From: Bacteroidales bacterium
GTDB lineage: Bacteria > Bacteroidota > Bacteroidia > Bacteroidales > VadinHA17
Direction of reading: 5' to 3'
DNA: 13,895 bases
NCBI GenBank assembly: GCA_031285575.1
Contig: JAITVX010000200.1
Coordinates: 1-13,895, forward strand
Both the position numbers and the translations under genes were made by a program. The notes below the pieces were generated by a model. The model was given only the letters and a program-made list of their open reading frames with translations. It did no database searches and was not told the origin of the DNA. This document shows, piece by piece, positions 1 to 6,613 of this stretch. Each line of letters begins with the position of its first letter. Position 1 is the first letter of the stretch.

Positions 1-41
1 TATGCCAATCAACCGTTGAATATTCAATAACAATAAGGCCG

Positions 42-49
42 CAAATGTA
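42..49 (-). promoter_or_regulatory. Candidate -7 promoter element pointing out of the left edge
   Basis: Read on the minus strand this is TACATTTG, an exact match to the Bacteroidota -7 consensus TAnnTTTG. A good TTG -33 partner is not visible about 20 bases upstream. It would drive a gene lying to the left of the window, because no start codon followed by an open frame is visible in the remaining 40 bases. Inference from motif only. Confidence 0.4.
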
Positions 50-88
50 TAAAACAGTTATGAATTATGGGTTATGAGCCATGAATTA

Positions 89-284
89 TTTCGGAAAGAC
101 ATTAGACCTCTTCGGAAAATAGAACTTCAATACCATGTTCGTCATTGCGAACGCAGTGAAGCAATCCATGTGGTACTCATTTTCTGGATTGCTTCAGGCT
201 CTGCCTTCGCAATGACGATGCTGAATACTGCGTTTGAAATAACATACTGCATATTTCCCGAAGAGGTCTATACTTCTTGGGAAA
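89..284. repeat. Nested palindromic (MITE-like) repeat
   Basis: Two sets of inverted arms are nested here. The outer arms are 103-121 and 252-270, with 18 of 19 bases matching, and weaker similarity extends outwards to about 89 and 284. The inner arms are 141-168 and 185-216; both ends match (GTCATTGCGA and GCAATCCA on the left, mirrored on the right), while the middle differs by a few bases. The inner core resembles the GTCATTGCGA...GAAGCAATCC type of dispersed palindrome seen in many bacterial genomes, which is stated from general knowledge and was not searched. Transcribed, it would fold into a long hairpin. A short open frame across it (74-457) is not credible as a gene. No transposase or clear target-site duplication is visible. 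Confidence 0.7.
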
Positions 285-286
285 CC

Positions 287-317
287 AGAATTTTAATACC
301 CTGTTCATCATTGCGAA
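287..317. repeat. Third, partial copy of the repeat arm
   Basis: This stretch matches 121-151 in direct orientation at about 27 of 31 bases, including TTCATCATTGCGAA against TTCGTCATTGCGAA. The match ends at the GCGAA core; the following bases (GGCTTCGAG) only loosely recall the rest of the arm. It looks like the remains of a second element inserted next to the first, or of a rearrangement. Confidence 0.55.
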
Positions 318-420
318 ACAGGCTTCGAGACATTTCAGGAAACCGCATTCACATGATTTTTCGTCATCCCGGCAGTTATAATTTTTATTTCACTGCTGTA
401 TGTTTTTCTTCAGAAGTTTA

Positions 421-428
421 TACATTTG
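421..428 (+). promoter_or_regulatory. Candidate -7 promoter element for the flavin reductase gene
   Basis: TACATTTG matches TAnnTTTG exactly and lies 25 bases before the chosen start codon at 454, so transcription would start at about 434-436. No clean TTG lies at the expected -33 distance; only a T-rich stretch at 401-408 is present. This supports 454 over the earlier in-frame ATG at 400, which would lie upstream of the transcript start. Confidence 0.4.
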
Positions 429-453
429 CCTTTCTTCAGAAATTATTTTACGC

Positions 454-1026
454 ATGAAAGCAGTATGGAAACCCGGAACAATGATTTATCCGTTGCCTGC
501 CGTTATGGTGAGTTGCGGAGCAGAGCCGGATTATTACAACATAATAACAGTGTCGTGGACGGGCACAATATGCACCGACCCGGCAATGTGCTACATATCG
601 CTAAGGCCCTGCCGGCATTCGTACAGCATTATAAAGGAAACAGGCGAGTATGTTATAAACCTTACCACCGGCCGCCTTGCGAGGGCAGCCGACTGGTGCG
701 GCGTTAAGTCGGGAGCATCGTGTAACAAGTTCCGGGAAACAGGGCTTACACCGGTGCCCGCAACAAAAGTGAAGGCGCCGCTGATAATGGAATCGCCCGT
801 CAATATTGAGTGTATGGTGAAGGATATCATCGAACTCGGTTCGCACCACATGTTCATATCAGAAGTTGTAGCAGTGAATGCCGACGAGTTGCTTATGGAT
901 AAACGGAGCGGGCTTTTCAGGCTCAACGATGCAATGCCCCTGTGCTATTCGCACGGAGCATATTACGAAATTGGAAAACTGGCCGGCAGTTTCGGGTTCT
1001 CGGTAAAAAAGAAAAAAGGCAAATAA
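454..1026 (+). CDS. Flavin reductase-like (FMN-binding split barrel) protein
   Basis: The 190-residue product resembles the flavin reductase / DIM6-NTAB family, small cytosolic FMN-binding split-barrel proteins that reduce flavins with NAD(P)H or act as flavoproteins of unknown substrate. The family pattern is visible: an early PGTMIYPLPAVMVSCG strand, then NIITVSWTGTICTDPAMCYISL (about residues 29-50), where the T-S-x-x-P-P type FMN loop normally lies, then SYSIIKETGEYVINL and a C-terminal HGAYYEIGK. The length is normal for the family. An earlier in-frame ATG at 400 would add 18 residues unlike the family, so 454 is preferred. The protein is cysteine-rich (about seven Cys). The last residues are lysine-rich (VKKKKGK). 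The next gene begins 58 bases downstream on the same strand and may be cotranscribed. The substrate cannot be deduced. Confidence 0.8.
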   Translation: MKAVWKPGTMIYPLPAVMVSCGAEPDYYNIITVSWTGTICTDPAMCYISLRPCRHSYSIIKETGEYVINLTTGRLARAADWCGVKSGASCNKFRETGLTPVPATKVKAPLIMESPVNIECMVKDIIELGSHHMFISEVVAVNADELLMDKRSGLFRLNDAMPLCYSHGAYYEIGKLAGSFGFSVKKKKGK

Positions 1027-1084
1027 AACAGACCGTATTAAAAAAATAACTAATTTCACACCCCTGCAAAACAAACAACCTGTC

Positions 1085-4000
1085 ATGAGCGAAAAGATAC
1101 TTGAAATACTTATACAGCTGTTCGCAATCATAGCCCGCCCCGACAGCAATGCCGACGAAAGGAAAAGAGTTGTTGCGGCCTTTCTGCAACGGATGCTCAA
1201 TCGCGAGCTTGTGCAGAAATACCTTTCAACTTACGATGCGGCCTATGAAGAAGCCCGCAAGAAGCTGGAAAGAAGCAGCTATGAGAAACGCGAAGGAGCT
1301 ATTGCAATCAGAATACAGAAACTTTGCAGGGAAATAAACGAACAGGGACAGCTGGCACAGAACCAGAGAATTGTTGTAATTGTGCAGGCGCTTGAATTCT
1401 GCAAATCGGGCGGCGAAGCAAGCCGGCACGAACTCGGTTTTATTAATGCACTGGCCGAAGGGCTTAATATTACTGCGGAAGAATATGGATTTATAGAAAA
1501 ATTTGTACTAAACACGTTCCCGAACATACCGGCAATACCCAATTTTCTTGTAATAAACGGAATTGCCGACTACAGTGCCGGCGTTGCAAAGCACGTTTAC
1601 AAGGAACAGCTTAAAGGAGATATATGGGCGCTGTTTGTACCTTCGGCACAGATGTATTTTGTACGGTTCAAGGGATGCGGCGAACTGTCGATGAACGGAC
1701 AGTTGCTTCAGGAAGAAAAAGTATATCCGCTGAGTCAGGGAGCATCGATAAAAGGATACAAGATAAGCCCTGTTTACTACTGGGACATCACCATGCAGTT
1801 CCTGAAAGATGAATTTACAGCCTCGCGGGTTGTATATGAGGCGAACAACATAGAATACCGTTTCAAAAGCGGCGCCGTAGGCATACATCACATGAGTTTC
1901 AAGGAAGAATCGGGACGCATGGTAGGCATCATGGGAGCCAGCGGCGCCGGCAAATCGACACTGCTAAACGTTCTGAACGGAACAAACAGCCCAAACGACG
2001 GCGAAGTGCTCATTAACGGAATAAACATCCATAAAGAAAAGGACAAGACAAATGGACTGATAGGCTACGTTTCGCAGGACGACCTTCTGATAGAAGAACT
2101 GACGGTATTTCAGAACCTTTACTACAATGCAAAACTGTGCTTCGACAACCTTTCCGATGCCGAAACTGTTGAAAAGGTTGACAGCGTTCTTACCAACCTG
2201 GGGCTGTATGAAATAAGAAACATCCAGGTAGGCAGCCCCCTTAATAAAAAGATAAGCGGAGGTCAGAGGAAAAGGCTCAACATATCGCTCGAACTGATAC
2301 GCGAACCTGCAATAATGTTCCTCGACGAACCGACTTCCGGACTGTCGTCGCGCGACTCGGAAAACATACTCGACCTCCTCAAGGAACTTGCACGCAAAGG
2401 CAAACTGCTGTTTGTCGTTATCCACCAGCCATCGTCGGAAATATTCAAAATGTTCGACAAGCTTATTATACTCGACACCGGCGGATACCTTATTTACAAC
2501 GGTAACCCAATAGACTCAATCGAGTATTTCAAGCGCAAAATAGCCCAGGCCAACTACAACCAGAGCGAATGCTACGTATGCGGCAATGTTAACCCCGAAC
2601 AGATATTCAACATTGTTGAAGCAAGAGTAAGAACAGAAAGCGGCCAACCAACCAAAACACGCAGGATATCGCCTGTTGATTGGTGTAACCTTTTTGCCGC
2701 CGAAAACAAAGTTGACGTCAGGCAGCCCGGAGTAGCCATACCCGAAATTAACTTCAAGACCCCAAACAGACTGAGACAGTTTGTGGTCTTTACAAAACGC
2801 GACGTGCTTTCGAAAATATCCGACATACAATATTTGCTTATAACGCTTCTTGAAGCTCCGGCGCTTGCATTTTTTCTCGCATTCCTGATAAAGTATTTCA
2901 ATGCCAGCACAAAAAATCCCCACTACAGCCTGTTTGAAAACAGTAACCTGCCGGTATATATATTCATGTCGGTTATTGTTGCCATATTCATGGGGCTGAC
3001 GGTAAGCGCCGAGGAGATTATAAAAGACCGTAAAATACTGAAAAGAGAAGCGTTCCTTAACCTCAGCCGCAACAGCTACCTGATGTCGAAAGTGTTCGTA
3101 CAGTTCGGAATATCGGCTATTCAGGCATTCACTTTCGTTCTTATAGGAAACGGCATAACCGAAATAAAAGGAATGTCGTTTCAATACTGGCTGGTGCTGT
3201 TTTCATGCTGGGCAGGTGCAAACATGCTCGGGCTTATTATATCCGACAGTTTTAAGGCCGTTGTAACAATCTATATCCTGATACCGTTTCTCGTTATTCC
3301 CCAGATCATACTTAGCGGCGTAATGGTGAAATTTGAAAAACTCAATCCAAACATATCCTCACCAACCTCGATACCCTTCTACGGAGAATTTATAACAGCC
3401 AGATGGGGCTATGAAGCCCTTGCCGTAAATCAGTTTATTTATAACAGGTTCGAGCACCAGTTTTATCAATACGAGAAAATGAAAAGCCGTGGTAACTTCA
3501 AGCGCAACTTCTGGAGTTCTGAAATGAAATCGAGGATTGAATCCGTATCCGACAATATGAAAGAAAATGAACGCAACGGCGAATTTGAAAACGACATTAC
3601 AGTTATCAGGAATGAAATTGCAAAAGAACAGGCCTTTACCCCTGAAATAAAATTTGAATACCTCGACTCACTTGTACCTGATAAAATAACACCGGAAATC
3701 GTTGCAGCGGCTCAAAACTACGTTGAACAGATAAGACGATATTACATCGATTACTATAATTTTGCCGATGGGAAAAGAAATGCCCTTATAGAAACACTCG
3801 AGCAGGAAGAAGGGAATCGTTATTTTGAACTGCGCAACAAATATCACAACAAATCGCTTGAAGAATTTGCCGTCAATAAAAACGAAACTACCGCCATAAT
3901 CGAATATAAAGGCGAACTTGTGCAAAAGATGGATCCCATTTTTCTCGACCCTCAGCATCCATTCCTGAAAGCACATTTCTATGCACCCGCGAAGCAAATA

Positions 4001-4147
4001 TTCGGAATATATATCGACACCTACATGGTAAATATTACAGTATTGTGGATAATAACGGCAGGCCTCTATTTAATCCTGTATTTCAGTCTGCTGAAACGAG
4101 CGCTCGACGCAGGCGAAGTCTTACTGGGAAGAAAATTTAAAGAGTAG
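1085..4147 (+). CDS. ABCG-type ABC transporter (ATPase-permease fusion) with N-terminal extension
   Basis: A 1020-residue half-transporter with the ATPase domain before the membrane domain, as in the ABCG/White family. ATPase landmarks: Walker A GASGAGKST (284-292, K290), Q-loop Q331, signature ISGGQ (390-394), Walker B IMFLDEP (410-416, E415) and H-loop H447, all intact. Membrane segments are predicted near 584-604, 624-642, 670-690, 701-720, 726-748 and 982-1003. KREAFLNLSRNSYLMSK, after segment 2, resembles the ABCG coupling motif. A hydrophilic, mostly helical, charged domain of about 230 residues (750-980) sits between segments 5 and 6 and should face the periplasm. The first 150 residues are helical and TerB-like; residues 155-245 look beta-rich and possibly FHA-like; both are tentative. 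Two copies would be needed for a working transporter. The substrate is unknown. No promoter of its own is obvious. Confidence 0.85.
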   Translation: MSEKILEILIQLFAIIARPDSNADERKRVVAAFLQRMLNRELVQKYLSTYDAAYEEARKKLERSSYEKREGAIAIRIQKLCREINEQGQLAQNQRIVVIVQALEFCKSGGEASRHELGFINALAEGLNITAEEYGFIEKFVLNTFPNIPAIPNFLVINGIADYSAGVAKHVYKEQLKGDIWALFVPSAQMYFVRFKGCGELSMNGQLLQEEKVYPLSQGASIKGYKISPVYYWDITMQFLKDEFTASRVVYEANNIEYRFKSGAVGIHHMSFKEESGRMVGIMGASGAGKSTLLNVLNGTNSPNDGEVLINGINIHKEKDKTNGLIGYVSQDDLLIEELTVFQNLYYNAKLCFDNLSDAETVEKVDSVLTNLGLYEIRNIQVGSPLNKKISGGQRKRLNISLELIREPAIMFLDEPTSGLSSRDSENILDLLKELARKGKLLFVVIHQPSSEIFKMFDKLIILDTGGYLIYNGNPIDSIEYFKRKIAQANYNQSECYVCGNVNPEQIFNIVEARVRTESGQPTKTRRISPVDWCNLFAAENKVDVRQPGVAIPEINFKTPNRLRQFVVFTKRDVLSKISDIQYLLITLLEAPALAFFLAFLIKYFNASTKNPHYSLFENSNLPVYIFMSVIVAIFMGLTVSAEEIIKDRKILKREAFLNLSRNSYLMSKVFVQFGISAIQAFTFVLIGNGITEIKGMSFQYWLVLFSCWAGANMLGLIISDSFKAVVTIYILIPFLVIPQIILSGVMVKFEKLNPNISSPTSIPFYGEFITARWGYEALAVNQFIYNRFEHQFYQYEKMKSRGNFKRNFWSSEMKSRIESVSDNMKENERNGEFENDITVIRNEIAKEQAFTPEIKFEYLDSLVPDKITPEIVAAAQNYVEQIRRYYIDYYNFADGKRNALIETLEQEEGNRYFELRNKYHNKSLEEFAVNKNETTAIIEYKGELVQKMDPIFLDPQHPFLKAHFYAPAKQIFGIYIDTYMVNITVLWIITAGLYLILYFSLLKRALDAGEVLLGRKFKE

Positions 4148-4332
4148 GTTATTTTACATAAAGTTAAAAAAATCACATCAATAGAATTACGTGATTCTGT
4201 ATTTCCGAAAAGCAACATCGGTACTCTGAAGTACATCATCTGTCTTTTTCCGATTTTTTTCAGCAACTGTGAAAGCAAAAAGTATTTATGGTAAAAACAA
4301 TGTTTTTTAACATCGTAATTGTATAATATTTG

Positions 4333-4340
4333 TACTTTTG
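4333..4340 (+). promoter_or_regulatory. Candidate promoter of the envelope operon
   Basis: TACTTTTG matches TAnnTTTG and lies about 80 bases before the first gene of the operon. A T-rich block at 4302-4308 lies 24 bases upstream, which is long for a -33 element. The 274-bp gap (4148-4421) holds no credible gene and no clear terminator for the ABC transporter. A second match (TAATTTTG, 4413-4420) touches the start codon and is too close to serve this gene. Confidence 0.45.
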
Positions 4341-4421
4341 CCGTTTATTGAATATTGGATATTTGGCGACTGATTCGCATTTGTTATGTTTATAAACTAT
4401 ATCTATAATAGGTAATTTTGC

Positions 4422-5156
4422 ATGAAAAGGCTTTATCTTCTTTTCCTGTTTCTTCTGCTCGTTGGCCATGGCGCATGGGCGCAGTTTTGGCAGTCGAAGA
4501 GGCTGGAAGCGACGGCAGGCCTTGGCCCTACTTTCTTTTTTGGAGATGTGGGCGGTTTTTCAAATGGCACGAATGCACTCGGGTTTAAGGATTTTACTTT
4601 TCTGCAGACACGTGCCGATTTTGATGTCAGTCTAAAGTACCGTTTGAAGGAAGATATCAATATAAGGCTGAGCCTTTCAGGAGGGCAGTTCAACGCTACC
4701 GACAGGCGCGGATCGAACAACTGGCGTGAGCTTCAGTCTTCAACGGAGTTTTTCAGGCCGGCCGTTATGGGCGAATATTATCTGGTGAAAAACAGGATAG
4801 AAGGCAGTTACATGTTTCAGCGTAAAGGACAGAGAATGGCAGTTGGTTTTAAGGATGCCATAGATTTTTATGTGTTTGCAGGCATTGGAGGAATGTCGTA
4901 TTCGGTAGAAGCCAACGCGGCGCTTGAAGAGCGTGTAAAAGATTTCGATTCGGACGGTTTTGCAGTGGTTGTACCCGTTGGGGCGGGGACAAAGTATGTC
5001 TATTCGCAAAGGTTCGATTTTGGCGCCGAGCTTTGCGGTCACTATATATTTTCTGATAACATTGACGGCTATACCTCGCAATATTCAAAGCATAATGACG
5101 TTTATTATTCCTTGAACTTCTTTGTCGTCTGTAAAATTAACACCGGGGGGCGATAA
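4422..5156 (+). CDS. Small outer-membrane beta-barrel protein, first of a tandem pair
   Basis: The 244-residue product starts with a clear signal peptide (MKRLYLLFLFLLLVGHGAWA, cut before Q21). The mature part has alternating polar/aromatic strands typical of small outer-membrane barrels: LEATAGLGPTFFFGDVGG near the start, then FDVSLKYRL, FRPAVMGEYYL, DFYVFAGIGGMSYS and VYYSLNFFVVCKI at the end. It resembles the DUF6089/PorT-like porins of Bacteroidota but is less typical than its downstream neighbour. It heads the run leading to uppS and bamA and overlaps the next gene by one base (TAATG), which suggests translational coupling. The last codons run through a block of six G (5146-5151 region). 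No enzyme motif is visible. The function is unknown; the location suggests a part in, or dependence on, outer-membrane assembly. Confidence 0.75.
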   Translation: MKRLYLLFLFLLLVGHGAWAQFWQSKRLEATAGLGPTFFFGDVGGFSNGTNALGFKDFTFLQTRADFDVSLKYRLKEDINIRLSLSGGQFNATDRRGSNNWRELQSSTEFFRPAVMGEYYLVKNRIEGSYMFQRKGQRMAVGFKDAIDFYVFAGIGGMSYSVEANAALEERVKDFDSDGFAVVVPVGAGTKYVYSQRFDFGAELCGHYIFSDNIDGYTSQYSKHNDVYYSLNFFVVCKINTGGR

Positions 5157-5854
5157 TGAATTTGACGCCGCTAATGAAAATATCAACTGGGCTTTTAATG
5201 CTTGCATTTATGCCGCTGGCTGTTTTTGCTCAGCGGAAGGCCGATTATGGCATATTCGGCGGTGTGTCATCGTATTTGGGTGATATAAACCCTGAAAAGG
5301 CGTTCTATTCACCAAGTCCGGCTGCAGGTTTTTTTTATCGCTACAATCTGCATCCCAGGCACTCGCTGAGGGCTGCCGTGTTTGCAGGCGGGCTTAATGC
5401 AGAAGACAGAGATTTCGACAATGCCTTCCAGCAAAATCGCGACGCTTCATTTTCTGGCTCGGCAGCCGAAATGACGGTGCAGTTTGAATTTAATTTTTTC
5501 CCCTACGCTACCGAGGGTAAAAGGTGGAATTCGACTCCTTATTTTGCCGGCGGAGTGGGAATGGTACTTGTTGATGCTGAAGAAGCAGCATTGTGCCCGG
5601 CCATTCCGATTTCTTTAGGTTTTAAGATTAATGTGGGTAAAAATATCGGTTTAGAGGCTGAATATGGTGTTCGTAAGACTTTTTATGATAACTTTGACGG
5701 CCTGAATTATTTGACTGTGCCCGAAGATTATCACGTATGGACGCATAATAATGACTGGTACACGTTTATGGGTATTTGCATTACGTGGAAAATTTTTAAT
5801 AAACTTGCAGGATGCCCTGCATATTATGATGTTGATGCTAAAAGAAAACGATAA
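5156..5854 (+). CDS. DUF6089-like outer-membrane beta-barrel protein
   Basis: The 232-residue protein has a signal peptide ending in PLAVFA before Q26, then a mature start ADYGIFGGVSSYLGDINP. That opening is characteristic of the DUF6089 barrels found next to uppS in Bacteroidota, as recalled from family knowledge. Later strands include SPAAGFFYRYNLHPRHSLRA, MTVQFEFNFFPY and PYFAGGVGMVL, and IGLEAEYGVRKTF closes the barrel. NDWYTFMGICITWKI lies near the C-terminus. Its start codon overlaps the stop of the preceding barrel gene, and uppS follows after three bases, so it is certainly within the operon. Its role is not established. The two barrels share layout but little sequence, so they are at most ancient paralogues. 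Confidence 0.8.
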   Translation: MNLTPLMKISTGLLMLAFMPLAVFAQRKADYGIFGGVSSYLGDINPEKAFYSPSPAAGFFYRYNLHPRHSLRAAVFAGGLNAEDRDFDNAFQQNRDASFSGSAAEMTVQFEFNFFPYATEGKRWNSTPYFAGGVGMVLVDAEEAALCPAIPISLGFKINVGKNIGLEAEYGVRKTFYDNFDGLNYLTVPEDYHVWTHNNDWYTFMGICITWKIFNKLAGCPAYYDVDAKRKR

Positions 5855-5857
5855 GTA

Positions 5858-6613
5858 ATGTCCCTGAAGAAAAAGATTATATCATCGGAAATACCGTGCC
5901 ATGTTGCCGTAATTATGGACGGCAACGGCAGATGGGCAAAGCACAGGGGGCTTCAGAGGGTGTTGGGGCATCGGAGTGGTGTTGATGCGGTGAGAAAACT
6001 CATAGAGGCTTCGGCGGAAATAGGGATAGGGTATCTTACCATTTATGCCTTTTCGACCGAAAACTGGGCAAGACCGGGAATGGAGGTTGCAGCACTTATG
6101 GAGTTGATGATACAGTCGCTTAATAACGAAACAGACGCTCTTGTTAAAAATAATATCAGGCTGAGGACTATCGGTGACTGTAACCGGCTTGCTGCCAGTG
6201 TAAGGCAAAGGCTGGCAGAGACGGAAAACATAACTGCCGCCTGCACCGGGCTTAACCTTATTGTTGCGCTCAGCTACGGTTCACGATGGGAAATAGCCAG
6301 CGCTGCAAAACGACTTGCGGCCGATGTTAAAAACGGAACAGTTGACTGCGAATCTATTGACGAGGCAAAGTTTGAAGAATACCTGGCCACAGCAGGCATT
6401 CCCGACCCCGATTTACTGATAAGGACAAGTGGAGAAATGAGAATCAGTAACTTTTTGCTGTGGCAGATGGCATATACGGAACTTTATATAACAGATATAC
6501 TTTGGCCCGATTTTGGTAAGGAAGATCTTTTTAAGGCAATTATTGATTATCAGAACAGGGAAAGAAGATTTGGAAAAACGAGTAAACAGATTGAGAAGAG
6601 TAAAATTGTATGA
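5858..6613 (+). CDS. uppS: Isoprenyl transferase (undecaprenyl diphosphate synthase)
   Basis: This cytosolic cis-prenyltransferase adds isopentenyl units to farnesyl diphosphate to make undecaprenyl diphosphate, the lipid carrier for peptidoglycan and surface glycans. The 251-residue length is usual. Family motifs are intact: HVAVIMDGNGRWAKHRG (catalytic Asp21, Mg-binding), GHRSGVDAVRK, YAFSTENWARP, and the C-terminal DLLIRTSGEMRISNFLLWQ with the diphosphate-binding arginines, followed by AYTELY and WPDF. The start lies three bases after the preceding stop. The stop overlaps the bamA start by four bases (ATGA), indicating translational coupling. Linkage of uppS to bamA is conserved across Bacteroidota. 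Confidence 0.97.
   Translation: MSLKKKIISSEIPCHVAVIMDGNGRWAKHRGLQRVLGHRSGVDAVRKLIEASAEIGIGYLTIYAFSTENWARPGMEVAALMELMIQSLNNETDALVKNNIRLRTIGDCNRLAASVRQRLAETENITAACTGLNLIVALSYGSRWEIASAAKRLAADVKNGTVDCESIDEAKFEEYLATAGIPDPDLLIRTSGEMRISNFLLWQMAYTELYITDILWPDFGKEDLFKAIIDYQNRERRFGKTSKQIEKSKIV

Noticed and set aside
141..317. Three similar repeat units suggesting a CRISPR array
   Set aside because: The units differ in orientation, spacing and length, are imperfect, and no cas gene is present.
74..457. Open frame of 127 codons across the palindromic repeat
   Set aside because: It is made of the repeat arms themselves, shows no protein-like pattern and overlaps the better-supported flavin reductase start.
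2516..3184. Open frame of 222 codons on the minus strand
   Set aside because: It lies wholly inside the ABC transporter gene, whose motifs are intact; the minus-strand translation has no recognisable features.
4181..4246. Possible terminator after the ABC transporter gene
   Set aside because: Only short stems (six pairs AATCAC/GTGATT; four pairs GTAC/GTAC) form and none is followed directly by a T-run.
4413..4420. TAATTTTG promoter-like match just before the first barrel gene
   Set aside because: A transcript starting about seven bases later would begin inside the coding sequence, so it cannot serve this gene.
4260..4469. Minus-strand open frame in the gap before the envelope operon
   Set aside because: It overlaps the signal peptide of a well-supported gene and spans the promoter; no protein-like features are visible.
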